A stretch of DNA of 64,000 nucleotides from NCBI GenBank assembly GCA_016214855.1, contig JACRMT010000006.1:32516-96515 (forward strand). The letters are read 5' to 3'. Made by a program: the position numbers and the translations under genes. Below the pieces are notes generated by a model, which did no database searches, had not been told where the DNA came from, and saw only the letters and a list, made by a program, of their open reading frames with translations. Of the stretch, positions 12,201 to 20,820 are shown one piece after another. Numbering within the stretch: the stretch's first letter is position 1; each line of letters opens with the position of its first letter. This DNA is from Nitrospirota bacterium. Its GTDB lineage: Bacteria; Nitrospirota; Thermodesulfovibrionia; Thermodesulfovibrionales; UBA6898.

Positions 12201-15200
12201 TGGTCTACTCTCATGAGTTCGACGAAATCCGTTAAGGACGGTGTGTTGGCCAGAATGCAAATCCTTCCTGCAGAAGGCGACTACTGTATCAAGGTGGCCG
12301 CAATCGACAAGCTTGATAATAGATCAGAGGCCCGTGCAAAGATCACGATCGACACCCAGCCGCCTGCTGCCCCTTCGCTCTCAGGCAGGATTGAAAACAG
12401 AGCTGATATGCGAGTCACCTGGGCTGCCAATACAGAGCCTGACATTGCAGGATATGACCTTTACCGGGAAGGCAAGAAGCTTAATACAACGCTTCTTGCA
12501 GGACTTTCCTTCCTTGATGCTGATCTGACTGAAGGCACGTATACGTATATGCTTAAGGCCATTGACTATGCAGGCAATGAGAGCAAGCCTTCAAACGATG
12601 TGACGATCAAAATCGACCTGACCGGCCCCAATACACGTGTGCGGACGCCTCAGGATGGCGCACGGGTAAGCGGGCTCGTGGATATCAAGGGCACGGCATA
12701 CAGCGCAGATGATTTCAAGGAATATAGGATGTCAATAGGCAAGGGGCAGTCGCCTTCAGCATGGATGCTCCTCAGGACTTCTCCTGTTCCGGAGCCCTAC
12801 GGCATTCTTGCGCAGTGGGACACAGCCGGGCTTACCGAAGACGAGCAATATACCATAAAGCTCGAAGCTGACGATATCAACGGCAATACATCCGGCCACC
12901 AGATCACGGTGACGATTGACAACAGACCGCCTGCCGTGCCGTTGCTGCTTGCCGCCGTGCCGTCCGTTTCAGATGTTCAAGTGACCTGGAAAGCCAATAC
13001 AGAGCAGGACCTGGCCGGATATTTCCTCTACAGGAACGACCAGCTCGCAAATGTGCAGGGTATTGTTATCGGGAACCTGAAGCCGTATCTGATCGCAGCT
13101 ACCGTTTATTCAGACAAGGGGCTTCCTGACGGGACCTATAAATACTCCCTGCTTGCAATGGACAGCGCCGGCAATCTGAGCGACCAGTCAAATAGCATTG
13201 AAGTGACGATAGATACGCGGCCGCCGCATGCTGCAATAGTGGACCCCGCAAATATGTCAAAGTTCGACAAGCAGATCCTTCTGAAGGCTGAATCTCTGGA
13301 TATTGATATAGCGGGCATACAGTTCCAATACAGGAAGGCCTCTGATCAGGTGTGGATAACCCTCGGCGGCCCCATATCGCGGCAGCCTTATATTACCTTC
13401 CTTGATCCAATCGCCGTCGGCCTGACTGTTGGCGAATACCATTTCAGGGCGGTTGCCACGGACAAAGGCGGAAAGACCGACCCGACTCCTGAATATGTTA
13501 CGCTCACCTATTCTGACGTGACAGCTCCAGACTTGCCCATGGGGTTGAAGGCCCTGACTAAAGGCACTGATGTTACCCTTACATGGATGTCCAATCCTGC
13601 GGCCGATCTCGATGGGTACAACATATACAGAACATCAGGCAAAACACGGGCTAAGATAAATGCAGCTGTTATAAAAGAATCAACATATCCGGACGCCAAT
13701 CTTGGTGATGGCTCATATGACTATGAAGTTACCTCAATCGATACCTCCGGCAACGAAAGCAAACAGTCCAACAGTGTATCTGCGAGGATTTATGCTCCAC
13801 TGTTGGTCCAACCCTACACACCTACAGGCAAGATGGCCCTGTCTGTCATCGGCAGAAACGCAGCAGCCAATGCAACAGTGCAGATATTTGCCGAGACTGT
13901 TTCCGGTCCTGAGTCGAGGGGCGCGACCAGTTCCGATGCTTCAGGAAACTTTGCTTTAGATTTCAGTCTTGCGCTCGGAGAAAACAAGGTAACGTCAACA
14001 TCAACGGACGCAGCCGGCAATATAAGCCGAGTTTCTGATATGGTGGTTGTCGTGTACAATGAGCCGCCATTGCTGCCAAAGGGACTTCAGTCCGTTGTAA
14101 ATGGCCACGATATTAATCTAACATGGGTACCCAATACTGAGGTCGACCTTGTGGGATATAACATCTTCAGAGGAGATGAAAAGCTCAATTCGCCGGTATC
14201 CATTATCTCAGGGAATGCAACATCATCATCCTACTATTATTACTATCAGCCTTCAAATGCCTTTGACGGGGATCCCAACTCATACTGGCTTGACCTCAGT
14301 TACGGTACGTTTAGCCCTGTATGGCTTCAGATTGATTTGCCATCTCCTGAGTTGATAACCCATATGGAAATCAATTGGCTGGGTGATGTATATGCGGGCA
14401 GCGATTATGAAGTTCAGACCTGGTCGGGGTATGCATGGATCACGCTGAAAAAGGTTGCCGGGAATACTGCGATGGTCAACAGCTTTGATTTCAAACCGTC
14501 TTATAGGACCGACAAGATAAGGATCTCTATAACCGGCACCATCAATCAGGACTACTACAAGCAGGTCGGCATATCCGAAATATCGATCCTCAGAGACAAC
14601 CTCCTGACAGAGGCCTCTTATAATGACCTTAATCTCAGCGATGAGAAATACGCATACTCGATTACTGCTGTGGATTATTACGGCTTTGAAAGCCTGCCTT
14701 CTGAGGAGGTAAAAGCAGAGGTTGGCGATGTAATACCTCCTGCTGCCCCTATAAGTCTGACAGCGGCGACCACAGGACAAGAGATCAAACTTAGCTGGTC
14801 TGCGAATGCGGAGTCTGACCTTGCCGGATACAATCTCTACGGACTTGAGGCTCAAGCGTGGATCAGGCAAAACAGCTCTCTGATAACTGACACAGCGTAT
14901 AGGGACGCGGGACTGCCAAATGGTACATATACCTATAAGGTAACTGCTGTTGACTCAATCGGCAATGAAAGTCTGCCTTCCAATGAGGCGTCAGCTGATG
15001 TGTATGTTGCTGATACGGTTGCTCCGGCAGTACCTGTGCTCTTCTTCCCGACAATTGCAGGGCTTCCGATCATATTGCAGAAAGACAGGACCGATGTCAT
15101 GGGGTTTGCCGAGCCAGGCTCCTCTGTCACGCTCTATAAGTCCGGCATCTCAGTCGCCACGACATCAGCCTTAGAGGATGATGATATCAGCACTATCGCA

Positions 15201-18200
15201 ATCGATTACGCTTGGGGCGATGCGACGCTTTCACCTGACGGCACGACCATTGCGTATATGGACAGCAATTATTCATTGTGGGTCAGGGATCTTGCATCCG
15301 GGACCGAAAAACAAGTTGCCCAATATGGCAACTCTCCGGTTTGGTCTTCTGATGGAAGTAAAATTGCATTTCAATACAATGAAGACAGGAACGGCCAACA
15401 GAATTATCTTATTGGGATTTACGATATCAGGGCGGAAGCAGTTGCGCCACTTACCGGTGCAACTGACGATCCCTATATCGATGAATACTACCCTTCCTGG
15501 TCATCGGATGGAAGCAGGATCGCTTTCATCAGCTATCAGGGCGGCTCTTATAATATTTGGTTTAAGGACTTCATGGCGGGAGATGTTAAGCAGCTGACAC
15601 ATGCCGGATATACCGTAGTCCTGAAGCTCTCGCCGGATGGCAAGAGACTTGCCTATATTGACGGTGACAATTATTACCTCTATGTAATGGATATCGCAAG
15701 CGGCGAGAGCATCCTTATTGATGATAAGGCGACCGCTGACTCTCTTGACTGGTCTCCTGACAGCAGAGCTCTTTTGTTTAGCTCATCGGTGAATGGAAAT
15801 GTTGACCTCTACCGTCACGATTTCCCTATGCATGTGAGGGCTCAGCTCACCAGTAATGCCGAATATGAGTTCGCTGCACAATGGTCTCCCGAGGGAAAAA
15901 GCATCTTCTTCGGACAGTACGACGGTAATTGGAATATGTCCTTAAGGATCATCTCGGCCGACGCCCCTCATGACGGCAGACTTCTCTCTACTGAGCCCGA
16001 TCTTTATAATCTATCCTGGTTGAAATCAGGCGCCATAACTTTTGCAGACGGATCTATTTTGTTTTTTGTGCATCCCAAAGGGTATTTCATGTACAGCGCT
16101 GTTGCTCTGGAGGCAGGGGAAAACCTTTTCACAGCGATAGCAACTGACTCCTCTGGCAACTCGGGTCAGCCCTCTGATGAAATCTCAGTTACATTTGAGA
16201 CAAGCCAACTGCCTGACATCGAGACCCTGGCCGATGATATCTACCTATATCCTGCCGTCCCTGTTGACGGCCAGCAGCTCTTGATGAATATCGTGGTCTG
16301 GAATAGGGGACAGACTGAGGCAATAAATGTAGTAGCAGACGTATATATCCAGGATGCATTCGGAAACCTGGAACGCATTAAATCTGTGAGCATCCCTCTT
16401 CTTTCACCCGGCTCAGGTGAGATAATCAGTATTTCGTGGGCTACCTTGGGCAGGAATGGCGCGAACAAACTGTTTGTAGTTCTTGATCCAGCTAATATGC
16501 TAACCGAACAGAGAGAGGATAATAATATTGGAGAAAAAGAGTTCTATATTGTCACAGGCGAAGGCGTTTCTCTTTCCACGGTCTTAAGCGCAGCGCAGCT
16601 AATGCATGGTCAGGATACAGGCATAGACATAACCATCGTAAACAACGGGATTGCAAGAGAGGGTGTCCTCAATGTGGCTATCGAGGACGAGAATGGATAT
16701 TCTGTGGCACTCCTGGACTCCAGAAACATTCATCTTGCTTATGGTTCTCAGGAACATTATGTATATACATGGAACACGGGTTCCACTTATGCAGGTATGT
16801 ACAGAGTGCGTGCTGCAGTGGGGGACGCCTCGGGTATCATAGCGGAGAAGATCGTGCCGTTTACCATACTGCCTGAGATCGCCATTGAAGCGTCAGTTGT
16901 AACTGACAAGGCCCTGTACGGTCCGCATGAAAATGTTCAGGCAACCTTTATTCTCAGAAACAATGCTCATAATTACATTATCCCCGACTTGAAAATAAAT
17001 AACCTGATTATGGACGCAGCCGGGACAGTGCTGTTTGCGGAGGAAAAGGATGTCAGAAACATGCTTTCTGGTATCACGGTTTCATTCAGTGCGATATGGG
17101 ATACAGGGCTGATTAAGCCGGGCAATTACTATGCAGCTATCAATATATATGACAACGGTCAGATGATCCTCAGCAAGACAGCACCATTCATCATTGAGTC
17201 AGTGGTGACTGTTTCCGGATCGTTACTCGTTTCTCCGTCGATTGTTCTGCTCGGAAATACCGTGCATATGGATTATGCAGTTCTGAACGCTGGTAATAGT
17301 GACGCAATGGGTTTGACAATCAGGGTTTTAGTCGAAGACCCCGAAACGCAAGCGGTCCTGAAGACATTTGAAAATATGGTTGACCTTGGCATCAACAGCA
17401 GCACCTTAGGACAGTTCATCCTTTCCACACAGGGGCTGGGCTTAAAGAACTATACAGCGGCACTTCAATACGTATATCAAGGTGATACGAGGTCTTTGGC
17501 AAAATCGCTATTCTCCGTGAGAGACGGTATGCCACCCGCAGTAACATTGATCTCACCCTCATCAGGCAGTCTTTTTAACTCCGCGATTGATATCACGGCA
17601 ATTGCTACAGATGATGCGTCAGGTGTTGATTGGGTCGAATTCCGGATAGACAACGGTTCGTGGAAACTGCTGCCGATAGCAGATCCATCTTCCGGAAGGT
17701 TTGCGACAACATGGTTGCCTGCGCGGGCTGATGAAGGAACCCATACCATTGACGTCAGAGCAACGGATAAATCAGGCAATGCTAGTCCGATAAGCTCAAC
17801 GCTTCTCACTATCGACACAACAGCACCTGTATTGATTGTATCGACCCTTTCGGATGGCAGTTGGACAAAAAACGAGTTGTTAAATGTAGCAGGAATAGTG
17901 ACGGACAACATTGGTATTCAACAGGTTTCGATCAACGATACAGTAGTACCGCTAAACGTAGACAACAGCTTCAGCTATCCTATAACTACGCAGGATGGGG
18001 AGAACGTAATTACCGTGACGGCAACAGATCTTGCAGGCAACCAGGCAATTGATACAAGGACGATCAACTTTGACCGGAGCGTGCCTGTGATAACGATAAT
18101 CACTCCGGCCGACAATATAAAGACAATGCTTTTGCCGGTTGACCTCTCGGGCACTGTGGACGAACAGTCTTCAGTTGCCGTCGCGATCAACGGATCTTTT

Positions 18201-20669
18201 CCTGTTCCAGCGATTATGGAAGGCAATAACTTCAGTCTGTCGGTCATTCCGGATTATGGGATTAATACGATAGAAGCGACGGCAACAGATCGCGCCGGCA
18301 ATACCTCAACAGCGAAGAGAACCATACTGTTTGACGATAGAAGTCCCTCACTTGCAGTCATTGATCCGACCCAGGACACAAAGACGAACCAGACCGCAAT
18401 GACGCTGAGAGGAAAAGTAGAGGATCTGACAGAAATCACTGTCAGGGTTACAATGGACGGCAACACATATGTACCTGCTATGGCTAATGGGACGTTCGAA
18501 TTGCCGATTACATTTACTGCGGAAAAAGTATACCAGATCTACGTTACGGCAACTGATGAAGTCGGGAATGAGACAGCAGTGCAGAGAAACGTCTTATATG
18601 ACATTACGGCTCCCATACTGACTGTAGACTCTGTGATAAGTCCTACGAGTATGGTCAGCCAGGTAGTGACCGGTCTTGTTGAGGCAGGAGCAATTGTCAG
18701 CGTTTCATGTCCCACAGCAAACATTGGTGTCGTCACGTATCCGACGCCTGAAACATGGGCAGTAACACTGCTGGATATGGAGGAGGGAACCCATATCATC
18801 GAGGTTACCGCCACTGACGAGGTCAGCAATATAAGCCAGACTGTTACGGCTGAGATAATTGTTGATCTGACATCTCCCTTAGTGACTATTGCAGCACCTG
18901 CAAATGGAACTGACCATGTAGGCAAGGTGGACATTATTGCAATAGTCACGGATACCGGTGCTGGCGTAGGAAGCGTAGAATATCAAATTGATAGCGGTGA
19001 TTGGAAACTCCTGTCTATGGCTGATCCTGCTGTGCATATGTATTCGGCAGTCTGGCTTCCTGTCCTGTCTGACGAAGGGACACATATGATCAACATCAGG
19101 GCCTCTGACAGGCTCGGCTTCATGAGCAACCCTGTGTCCGTTACTTTTGAAGTGAAATCTGATCAGAATTCAGACATCGAGATTGAAAAGACGATTCCGA
19201 ATGTCAGAAATGTGCTGCTCTGGATCAACGACGGCTGCCATGAAAGCAATGAAGAATTGACCGGCTCGCAATATGGGACTGGAAAGAGCTTTCTATCGGG
19301 ATATCCCGACGGCAACGGAGAAGGCGACGGATGCCGTGAAGAGAATATGGGAAGACTGAGCGCAGATACTTCTATCTCAAATGAAGAGGACACAGGCGAC
19401 GACGAAGATTCGTCAGAGGGCGAGCATGAATGCAGAAAGTGCCTCAGGAGTGACCTTGTCGAAAGAGTCCTTGGTGAGTCAGCCACGAGCCATTCCATAG
19501 TTTATTCTGCGAAGGACTTTCAGCACGAGTTGAGAAATCCGTATTACACAGACATTTTGATCCTCGGCAATCGGTATCCGCTGGAAGATCACTACTGGGA
19601 AGAACTCAGGGAAAAGGTCAATGCCGGTGTCGGGCTGGTATCCTCTCTCTGGATGAGGCGCGGAACTGATGAGCAGAATGAAACATATGATCCCATACTG
19701 GGGATCCGGTATAAAGGAAGGCTGCCCGGGAGAACTCATAAGATCCGCACTGTCCAGAGCCCCATTACCGGCGCAGACAGAATTGATTCAAAGGGCAAAG
19801 CGGAGCGGATCGAAACCGGACAGGGGACTGCAATCGCCGGCTGGCTTGAAACCGATGAATGCGAGAAAGGACGTCGCAGATCTGATTACCAGATTAATGG
19901 CTGTATTGACGACGGGCAAAAAATGTCCTGCGAAAGCCCTGCCATTGTTTTAAACAAGTATGGAAAGGGGAGGGCGGTATTCATTGCCTTTGATATAGGA
20001 GAAACTCTGAATGACAAAACCTATTCGCAGATGACAGCCCTTATAAAGAACTCTCTGACATACGCCCACAGCGTCTCTGACATCAACACCTTCGGACCGG
20101 GAAGTCTTGTCCCTGTAGAGATCAGCCTCAGTAGCCTCGGTAGCGCTTCCGACCTTAAAGTGACGGAGTCGTATTCTACGGCACTGAAGATATATGATCC
20201 GACAACAGAGGAGTGGATTACAGCAAACCCGTGGATTAATCGGCTGAAACTCGGGGTGAGCGAAACTGCGTCGATTCTTTATTACGCCCTATTGCCCGAC
20301 AGAGGGGGGATCTACACGCTGAAGACGGATATAAGTTATTTGGAAAATGGCATCTATAATCCATACAAGAGTATTTCCAATGATCTTGTCGTGGCTAACG
20401 ACTTTAGCGCCTCGCTGTCCGACGTATTATGTGCTCTAGACGAGCTGGACTCAAGAAACAGCCAGGAAGTGAAGAACGCCAGGAGAATACTTCAGCTCAT
20501 GCTCCTGCGTGACGCAAACACGAGGCAGACTATTGAGGCGAATATACACGGCGTCTTATCGGCTATACATCTAATTCTGGGGGTTAATTCGGACACATTC
20601 CGTGTCAGGACCATGATGGATGAACTCCTTAAGGGTCTGGAAAGCAGATACTATTACCTTGGCAATTAA
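3201..20669 (+). CDS. giant secreted multidomain protein (5822 codons)
   Basis: One unbroken frame of 17.5 kb; ATGs at 3201, 3219 and 3222 are possible starts. A signal peptide ends near SHSA (residue 34). Domains in order, approximate residues: peptidase-like domain with HELMH (164-168) and a later SPLDLYLMG motif; alpha-toroid prenyltransferase/terpene-cyclase-like repeats with GGWG and QNPDGGFG (370-620); CARDB repeats (630-1070); FlgD-like Ig modules marked SPNGDG or a variant (near 1090, 1776, 2446, 2656); TolB/PD40 propeller (1190-1680); Fn3 and Ig-like arrays (2700-3650); discoidin F5/8 type C domain (3663-3800); second PD40 propeller (3990-4290); CARDB-like and Ig-like repeats (4330-5330); acidic Cys-containing linker (5340-5420); and a C-terminal domain faintly like a glutamine-amidotransferase/ThuA fold. 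No membrane anchor or sorting signal was seen. Probably a released or surface-bound adhesin/peptidase; function is inferred only. Confidence 0.85.
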   Translation: MGGLGTMMGGQKQLLCTLIALSLLLFSPSLSHSADFIATTLGDQGNVTVMEVSGNYDANNPDASTNTDPRKVIAKEFYRLHKDEYDFLVIFSNFDVKMPEVDARAFYLHVKNDTQGIGQQIFDNSWLFGSNGKLHGTIDMGNITALMTDPLEPTFETSLDILSHELMHRWGSYVKFMTAQGVVSSALLGKDLSHWSFLLNSYGSVLYGNQWQDNGNGTFTSIAARKYYSPLDLYLMGFIDKSQVPPMLLIDNPDIDPKQMPETGITITGTPTYVTIDQIIAAEGERIPGPTESQKSFKTAFIFITAPGTFTGDELYGIENIRNGWVTRYSVLSDGKGIMQVSSALREDIPTNPGITLPPVTPRTVPPKIEDGVAWLMNDQKPEGHWLDITQTAERDTAEAARSLKNFAVAQQNYSLGLQWLNSIASDNTDYLSRKIEAMAQAGQDVTMLLQTLISRQNLDGGWGSNREYMSSTADTASVLKAFSVAGYADPSAIGKAVAYLKAKQNPDQGWGSDNVSTIQSTANVLTAFNRLQLSADSYQLTDYIANGFAWLLQKQNPDGGFGNSPSTIYDTAHTLLTLGVFDIPMEIANKAVQYILSSQSEDGSWNESAYQTALAVEAVWKATVDPDLSIKNTDITFIPASITTLPSNIVINAVIGNTGRTGVAAAKVALYEGAVAEANKIGEQTLAFPGQSSVNVTFNATARDGNEHRFYIVVDPENLIREANESNNTTLKILYPLATYDFEVLSSDLSVSANPVDIFKDVKITSKITNKGTMNAYNVQIRYFIDEAGAPLEIGTSTVNIPAGATITSEIIWKTNKAGVNLPLTVLADPFNTFVEILKENNRAVMYLTVNGSTEPNLTISYKDMVLTPSPANERGSATISALVKNEGFSTANNIAVNFYKGVPGVDGVLLGSQVIPSLIAGTGSRAAIDWTDIQDAGERIIYVKVDPLGQITEISKDDNDAFVLLDILSLPDLAISTNSIKFNPAAPKDGDIVAIVVTVKNLGMQSASNVSVKAVDGDTVIGTKTISVIAGNAQGIVLFSYDTAGKSGAHQITVAVDPDNAIVEQSDDNNSATRTFGVQNANLWLTEPIFSPNGDGIKDSTQLFFRLDVQQTVRVIVVNKKSETVRTFSGIELTDITGGNITWDGLNDIGTVVADGQYQIKVVDLNNNVLGSLLVILDNNRSPLTEAIGTKYLLNTNLTCNLPLSLYENWQWLSDDGGIIFSLSGTEHNVPQYPSGIYFMSPTGDDITSILPMTLSENDFADLSSWKLSPDKTKIAFLSWKYNAKENIYAQELWTSDIEGKNLRLLIQVDQAVNDEEIFEIKWSPDGKYLLYNIGPVYKLGYRAYELWIINIENKSNIKIDSGYFTLTLISAEWSPDGTEIAYLASPTYEDDGNMATDALKISDLQGNKKNIYLFNNYTWWEPIHWLENQKILVEHPSMKPQLWLFDASGNGNHIKVADDYDVLFVAPDRQSLAFHTTVSGGLLTGGMINISNMDGNITYQYQNSDTDYVWDINTMGVTWAPDSQELVFSEMGIKSIWEYSNRRHYLTVLNMKSKATESFDLSLKVNDINSYINLFNWLPDNAAILASQNYLYNYPGDLYVINSETGAYTHLLSNMQLPWDLDADNNQDDYKSISPLGQIIAYYPNRYQASGCYYDYYKSSDLWGMSSLLNLTADLSAVKNKSYVILKGTAADLNFEGYMLEYADAKTPTVWNLVGPPSDLPVINNVFTTWVPPYEGVFFVRLTVWDKAGNIKREQKRVSWGLSSSITNLYKSTEIFSPNGDGTKDTVSLNYTVLEPIHLEFTIYDENNKLIRTFLKDHTTPCADNIIWDGRDNTGDIVPDGKYTIKVFDYEFFLEVDNTPPDLDLELSEIKQYQNNSMMGPDGPDLMTLVVLMRGLAYDKNLKYWIIEYGEGDNPLTWYEYSRGMDLLAAKDNNGNVITDPIGNAEIAQYHNQEIASLAGQRFRITVEDHAGNKRTVQSNMLEERMLLYFHSWGALYTSDYEYFKVYSSGEYPSLELPKEHILQGLETISVPITIINLQYWSDLQWHDASQQDHTSDGDIYIVWDRGKVLSEIGAVRLRAIDMFGQEHYSNTVMTKSQFTIDRCAPPTSAARNYLFEKLTLLKMQIQSADDIRFAQWTDYHIAQSPDVPTGTFSLAPLPDLRTGAEYHFRMIGIGESGREYIGEENSSVCDQPKTPELKLNLYVKDYAEADCGLLSDGKSGLSSMLSTKNLAAPITLKTLSYYIQINGALQLLRQFDLTKESWGAVGIEASAMAEGSYPVSAVLDYFDTHDYKDKELTTEGTLIVDRTLPEARITYPDKSQTLCPVKRTDARGDWFALPIEGIALDNIAVKRYELYYGFGEAPETWNPALTRVLTKDGIELVLIKGKDVKGKLGDWYVEGIHGTVSLKLKVIDIAGNVTCYTTSFTVKEVIDFSKPIVDKPLFSPNRDGLFDDVNVTYEINEYATVDLKVYPLALIDNDFVLGQSPVGTIASGISHLGGEGYAAWEGLTDAGIALDGHYGIAVIATDACGNTRTRWTEVGVDNAPPLTLISYPVPGDIIGNIIEVKGTVSDDNFRNYQLEAAPEGSTSEWRLIANNANPVMNDILGKWNTYGLNGIWTVRLTGYDAVGNKNETYVDIDLGERKDLIKDLDISPKHFSPNNDGKRDVATIKYELSYASNVKIEILNSAGTAKKTYTTITPSFGSYTYIWDGTDAVGLTVPDGTYVVKLTAELTANPSVNQFEAITVVVDTKAPVIDIKQPVSGFYIKTTDISVNGSLSDPNIMEYSMTVLSDTGTEMLDQGNQDRIAYHFGMLSSPAEGAYTLNIKAKDLAENSVEENIPFVIDRTPPKVTLDTPKSGEYFGHNKAEILITGSIEEKNLETFELRYALGDTPVQWTELLRGTAVPTMPQLFTWKVGRNDNMPDGNYTLSLFAKDKAGLTGESKVKVTVDNTAPETVISSPIDGSYIKSALDIKGTAFDANLDKCTVEFSEGNCQSAFKWSTLMSSTKSVKDGVLARMQILPAEGDYCIKVAAIDKLDNRSEARAKITIDTQPPAAPSLSGRIENRADMRVTWAANTEPDIAGYDLYREGKKLNTTLLAGLSFLDADLTEGTYTYMLKAIDYAGNESKPSNDVTIKIDLTGPNTRVRTPQDGARVSGLVDIKGTAYSADDFKEYRMSIGKGQSPSAWMLLRTSPVPEPYGILAQWDTAGLTEDEQYTIKLEADDINGNTSGHQITVTIDNRPPAVPLLLAAVPSVSDVQVTWKANTEQDLAGYFLYRNDQLANVQGIVIGNLKPYLIAATVYSDKGLPDGTYKYSLLAMDSAGNLSDQSNSIEVTIDTRPPHAAIVDPANMSKFDKQILLKAESLDIDIAGIQFQYRKASDQVWITLGGPISRQPYITFLDPIAVGLTVGEYHFRAVATDKGGKTDPTPEYVTLTYSDVTAPDLPMGLKALTKGTDVTLTWMSNPAADLDGYNIYRTSGKTRAKINAAVIKESTYPDANLGDGSYDYEVTSIDTSGNESKQSNSVSARIYAPLLVQPYTPTGKMALSVIGRNAAANATVQIFAETVSGPESRGATSSDASGNFALDFSLALGENKVTSTSTDAAGNISRVSDMVVVVYNEPPLLPKGLQSVVNGHDINLTWVPNTEVDLVGYNIFRGDEKLNSPVSIISGNATSSSYYYYYQPSNAFDGDPNSYWLDLSYGTFSPVWLQIDLPSPELITHMEINWLGDVYAGSDYEVQTWSGYAWITLKKVAGNTAMVNSFDFKPSYRTDKIRISITGTINQDYYKQVGISEISILRDNLLTEASYNDLNLSDEKYAYSITAVDYYGFESLPSEEVKAEVGDVIPPAAPISLTAATTGQEIKLSWSANAESDLAGYNLYGLEAQAWIRQNSSLITDTAYRDAGLPNGTYTYKVTAVDSIGNESLPSNEASADVYVADTVAPAVPVLFFPTIAGLPIILQKDRTDVMGFAEPGSSVTLYKSGISVATTSALEDDDISTIAIDYAWGDATLSPDGTTIAYMDSNYSLWVRDLASGTEKQVAQYGNSPVWSSDGSKIAFQYNEDRNGQQNYLIGIYDIRAEAVAPLTGATDDPYIDEYYPSWSSDGSRIAFISYQGGSYNIWFKDFMAGDVKQLTHAGYTVVLKLSPDGKRLAYIDGDNYYLYVMDIASGESILIDDKATADSLDWSPDSRALLFSSSVNGNVDLYRHDFPMHVRAQLTSNAEYEFAAQWSPEGKSIFFGQYDGNWNMSLRIISADAPHDGRLLSTEPDLYNLSWLKSGAITFADGSILFFVHPKGYFMYSAVALEAGENLFTAIATDSSGNSGQPSDEISVTFETSQLPDIETLADDIYLYPAVPVDGQQLLMNIVVWNRGQTEAINVVADVYIQDAFGNLERIKSVSIPLLSPGSGEIISISWATLGRNGANKLFVVLDPANMLTEQREDNNIGEKEFYIVTGEGVSLSTVLSAAQLMHGQDTGIDITIVNNGIAREGVLNVAIEDENGYSVALLDSRNIHLAYGSQEHYVYTWNTGSTYAGMYRVRAAVGDASGIIAEKIVPFTILPEIAIEASVVTDKALYGPHENVQATFILRNNAHNYIIPDLKINNLIMDAAGTVLFAEEKDVRNMLSGITVSFSAIWDTGLIKPGNYYAAINIYDNGQMILSKTAPFIIESVVTVSGSLLVSPSIVLLGNTVHMDYAVLNAGNSDAMGLTIRVLVEDPETQAVLKTFENMVDLGINSSTLGQFILSTQGLGLKNYTAALQYVYQGDTRSLAKSLFSVRDGMPPAVTLISPSSGSLFNSAIDITAIATDDASGVDWVEFRIDNGSWKLLPIADPSSGRFATTWLPARADEGTHTIDVRATDKSGNASPISSTLLTIDTTAPVLIVSTLSDGSWTKNELLNVAGIVTDNIGIQQVSINDTVVPLNVDNSFSYPITTQDGENVITVTATDLAGNQAIDTRTINFDRSVPVITIITPADNIKTMLLPVDLSGTVDEQSSVAVAINGSFPVPAIMEGNNFSLSVIPDYGINTIEATATDRAGNTSTAKRTILFDDRSPSLAVIDPTQDTKTNQTAMTLRGKVEDLTEITVRVTMDGNTYVPAMANGTFELPITFTAEKVYQIYVTATDEVGNETAVQRNVLYDITAPILTVDSVISPTSMVSQVVTGLVEAGAIVSVSCPTANIGVVTYPTPETWAVTLLDMEEGTHIIEVTATDEVSNISQTVTAEIIVDLTSPLVTIAAPANGTDHVGKVDIIAIVTDTGAGVGSVEYQIDSGDWKLLSMADPAVHMYSAVWLPVLSDEGTHMINIRASDRLGFMSNPVSVTFEVKSDQNSDIEIEKTIPNVRNVLLWINDGCHESNEELTGSQYGTGKSFLSGYPDGNGEGDGCREENMGRLSADTSISNEEDTGDDEDSSEGEHECRKCLRSDLVERVLGESATSHSIVYSAKDFQHELRNPYYTDILILGNRYPLEDHYWEELREKVNAGVGLVSSLWMRRGTDEQNETYDPILGIRYKGRLPGRTHKIRTVQSPITGADRIDSKGKAERIETGQGTAIAGWLETDECEKGRRRSDYQINGCIDDGQKMSCESPAIVLNKYGKGRAVFIAFDIGETLNDKTYSQMTALIKNSLTYAHSVSDINTFGPGSLVPVEISLSSLGSASDLKVTESYSTALKIYDPTTEEWITANPWINRLKLGVSETASILYYALLPDRGGIYTLKTDISYLENGIYNPYKSISNDLVVANDFSASLSDVLCALDELDSRNSQEVKNARRILQLMLLRDANTRQTIEANIHGVLSAIHLILGVNSDTFRVRTMMDELLKGLESRYYYLGN

Positions 20670-20820
20670 TACGTTAATGCCCGCAACTGATTGTATTGTC
20701 CCGGCAGATGTATTCCATGGGAACAAGAAATTTCGCTTCATAACAGAGGTATTCCGGCCAGCCCGCAAGAGCGCGGGAACGAACTAAATGATATGTTTAT
20801 AACGAGTGGGTAATACGAGT
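20670..20820. other. convergent intergenic gap
   Basis: Separates the giant gene (+) from aat (-). It holds a short GC hairpin (CCCGC at 20762-20766 with GCGGG at 20773-20777) without a T tract, which may act as a weak bidirectional terminator. Nothing else was seen. Confidence 0.35.

Noticed and set aside
14280..14870. 196-codon minus frame inside the giant gene
   Set aside because: Shadow of the coding strand; no start context, and the plus-strand discoidin/Fn3 reading is clear.
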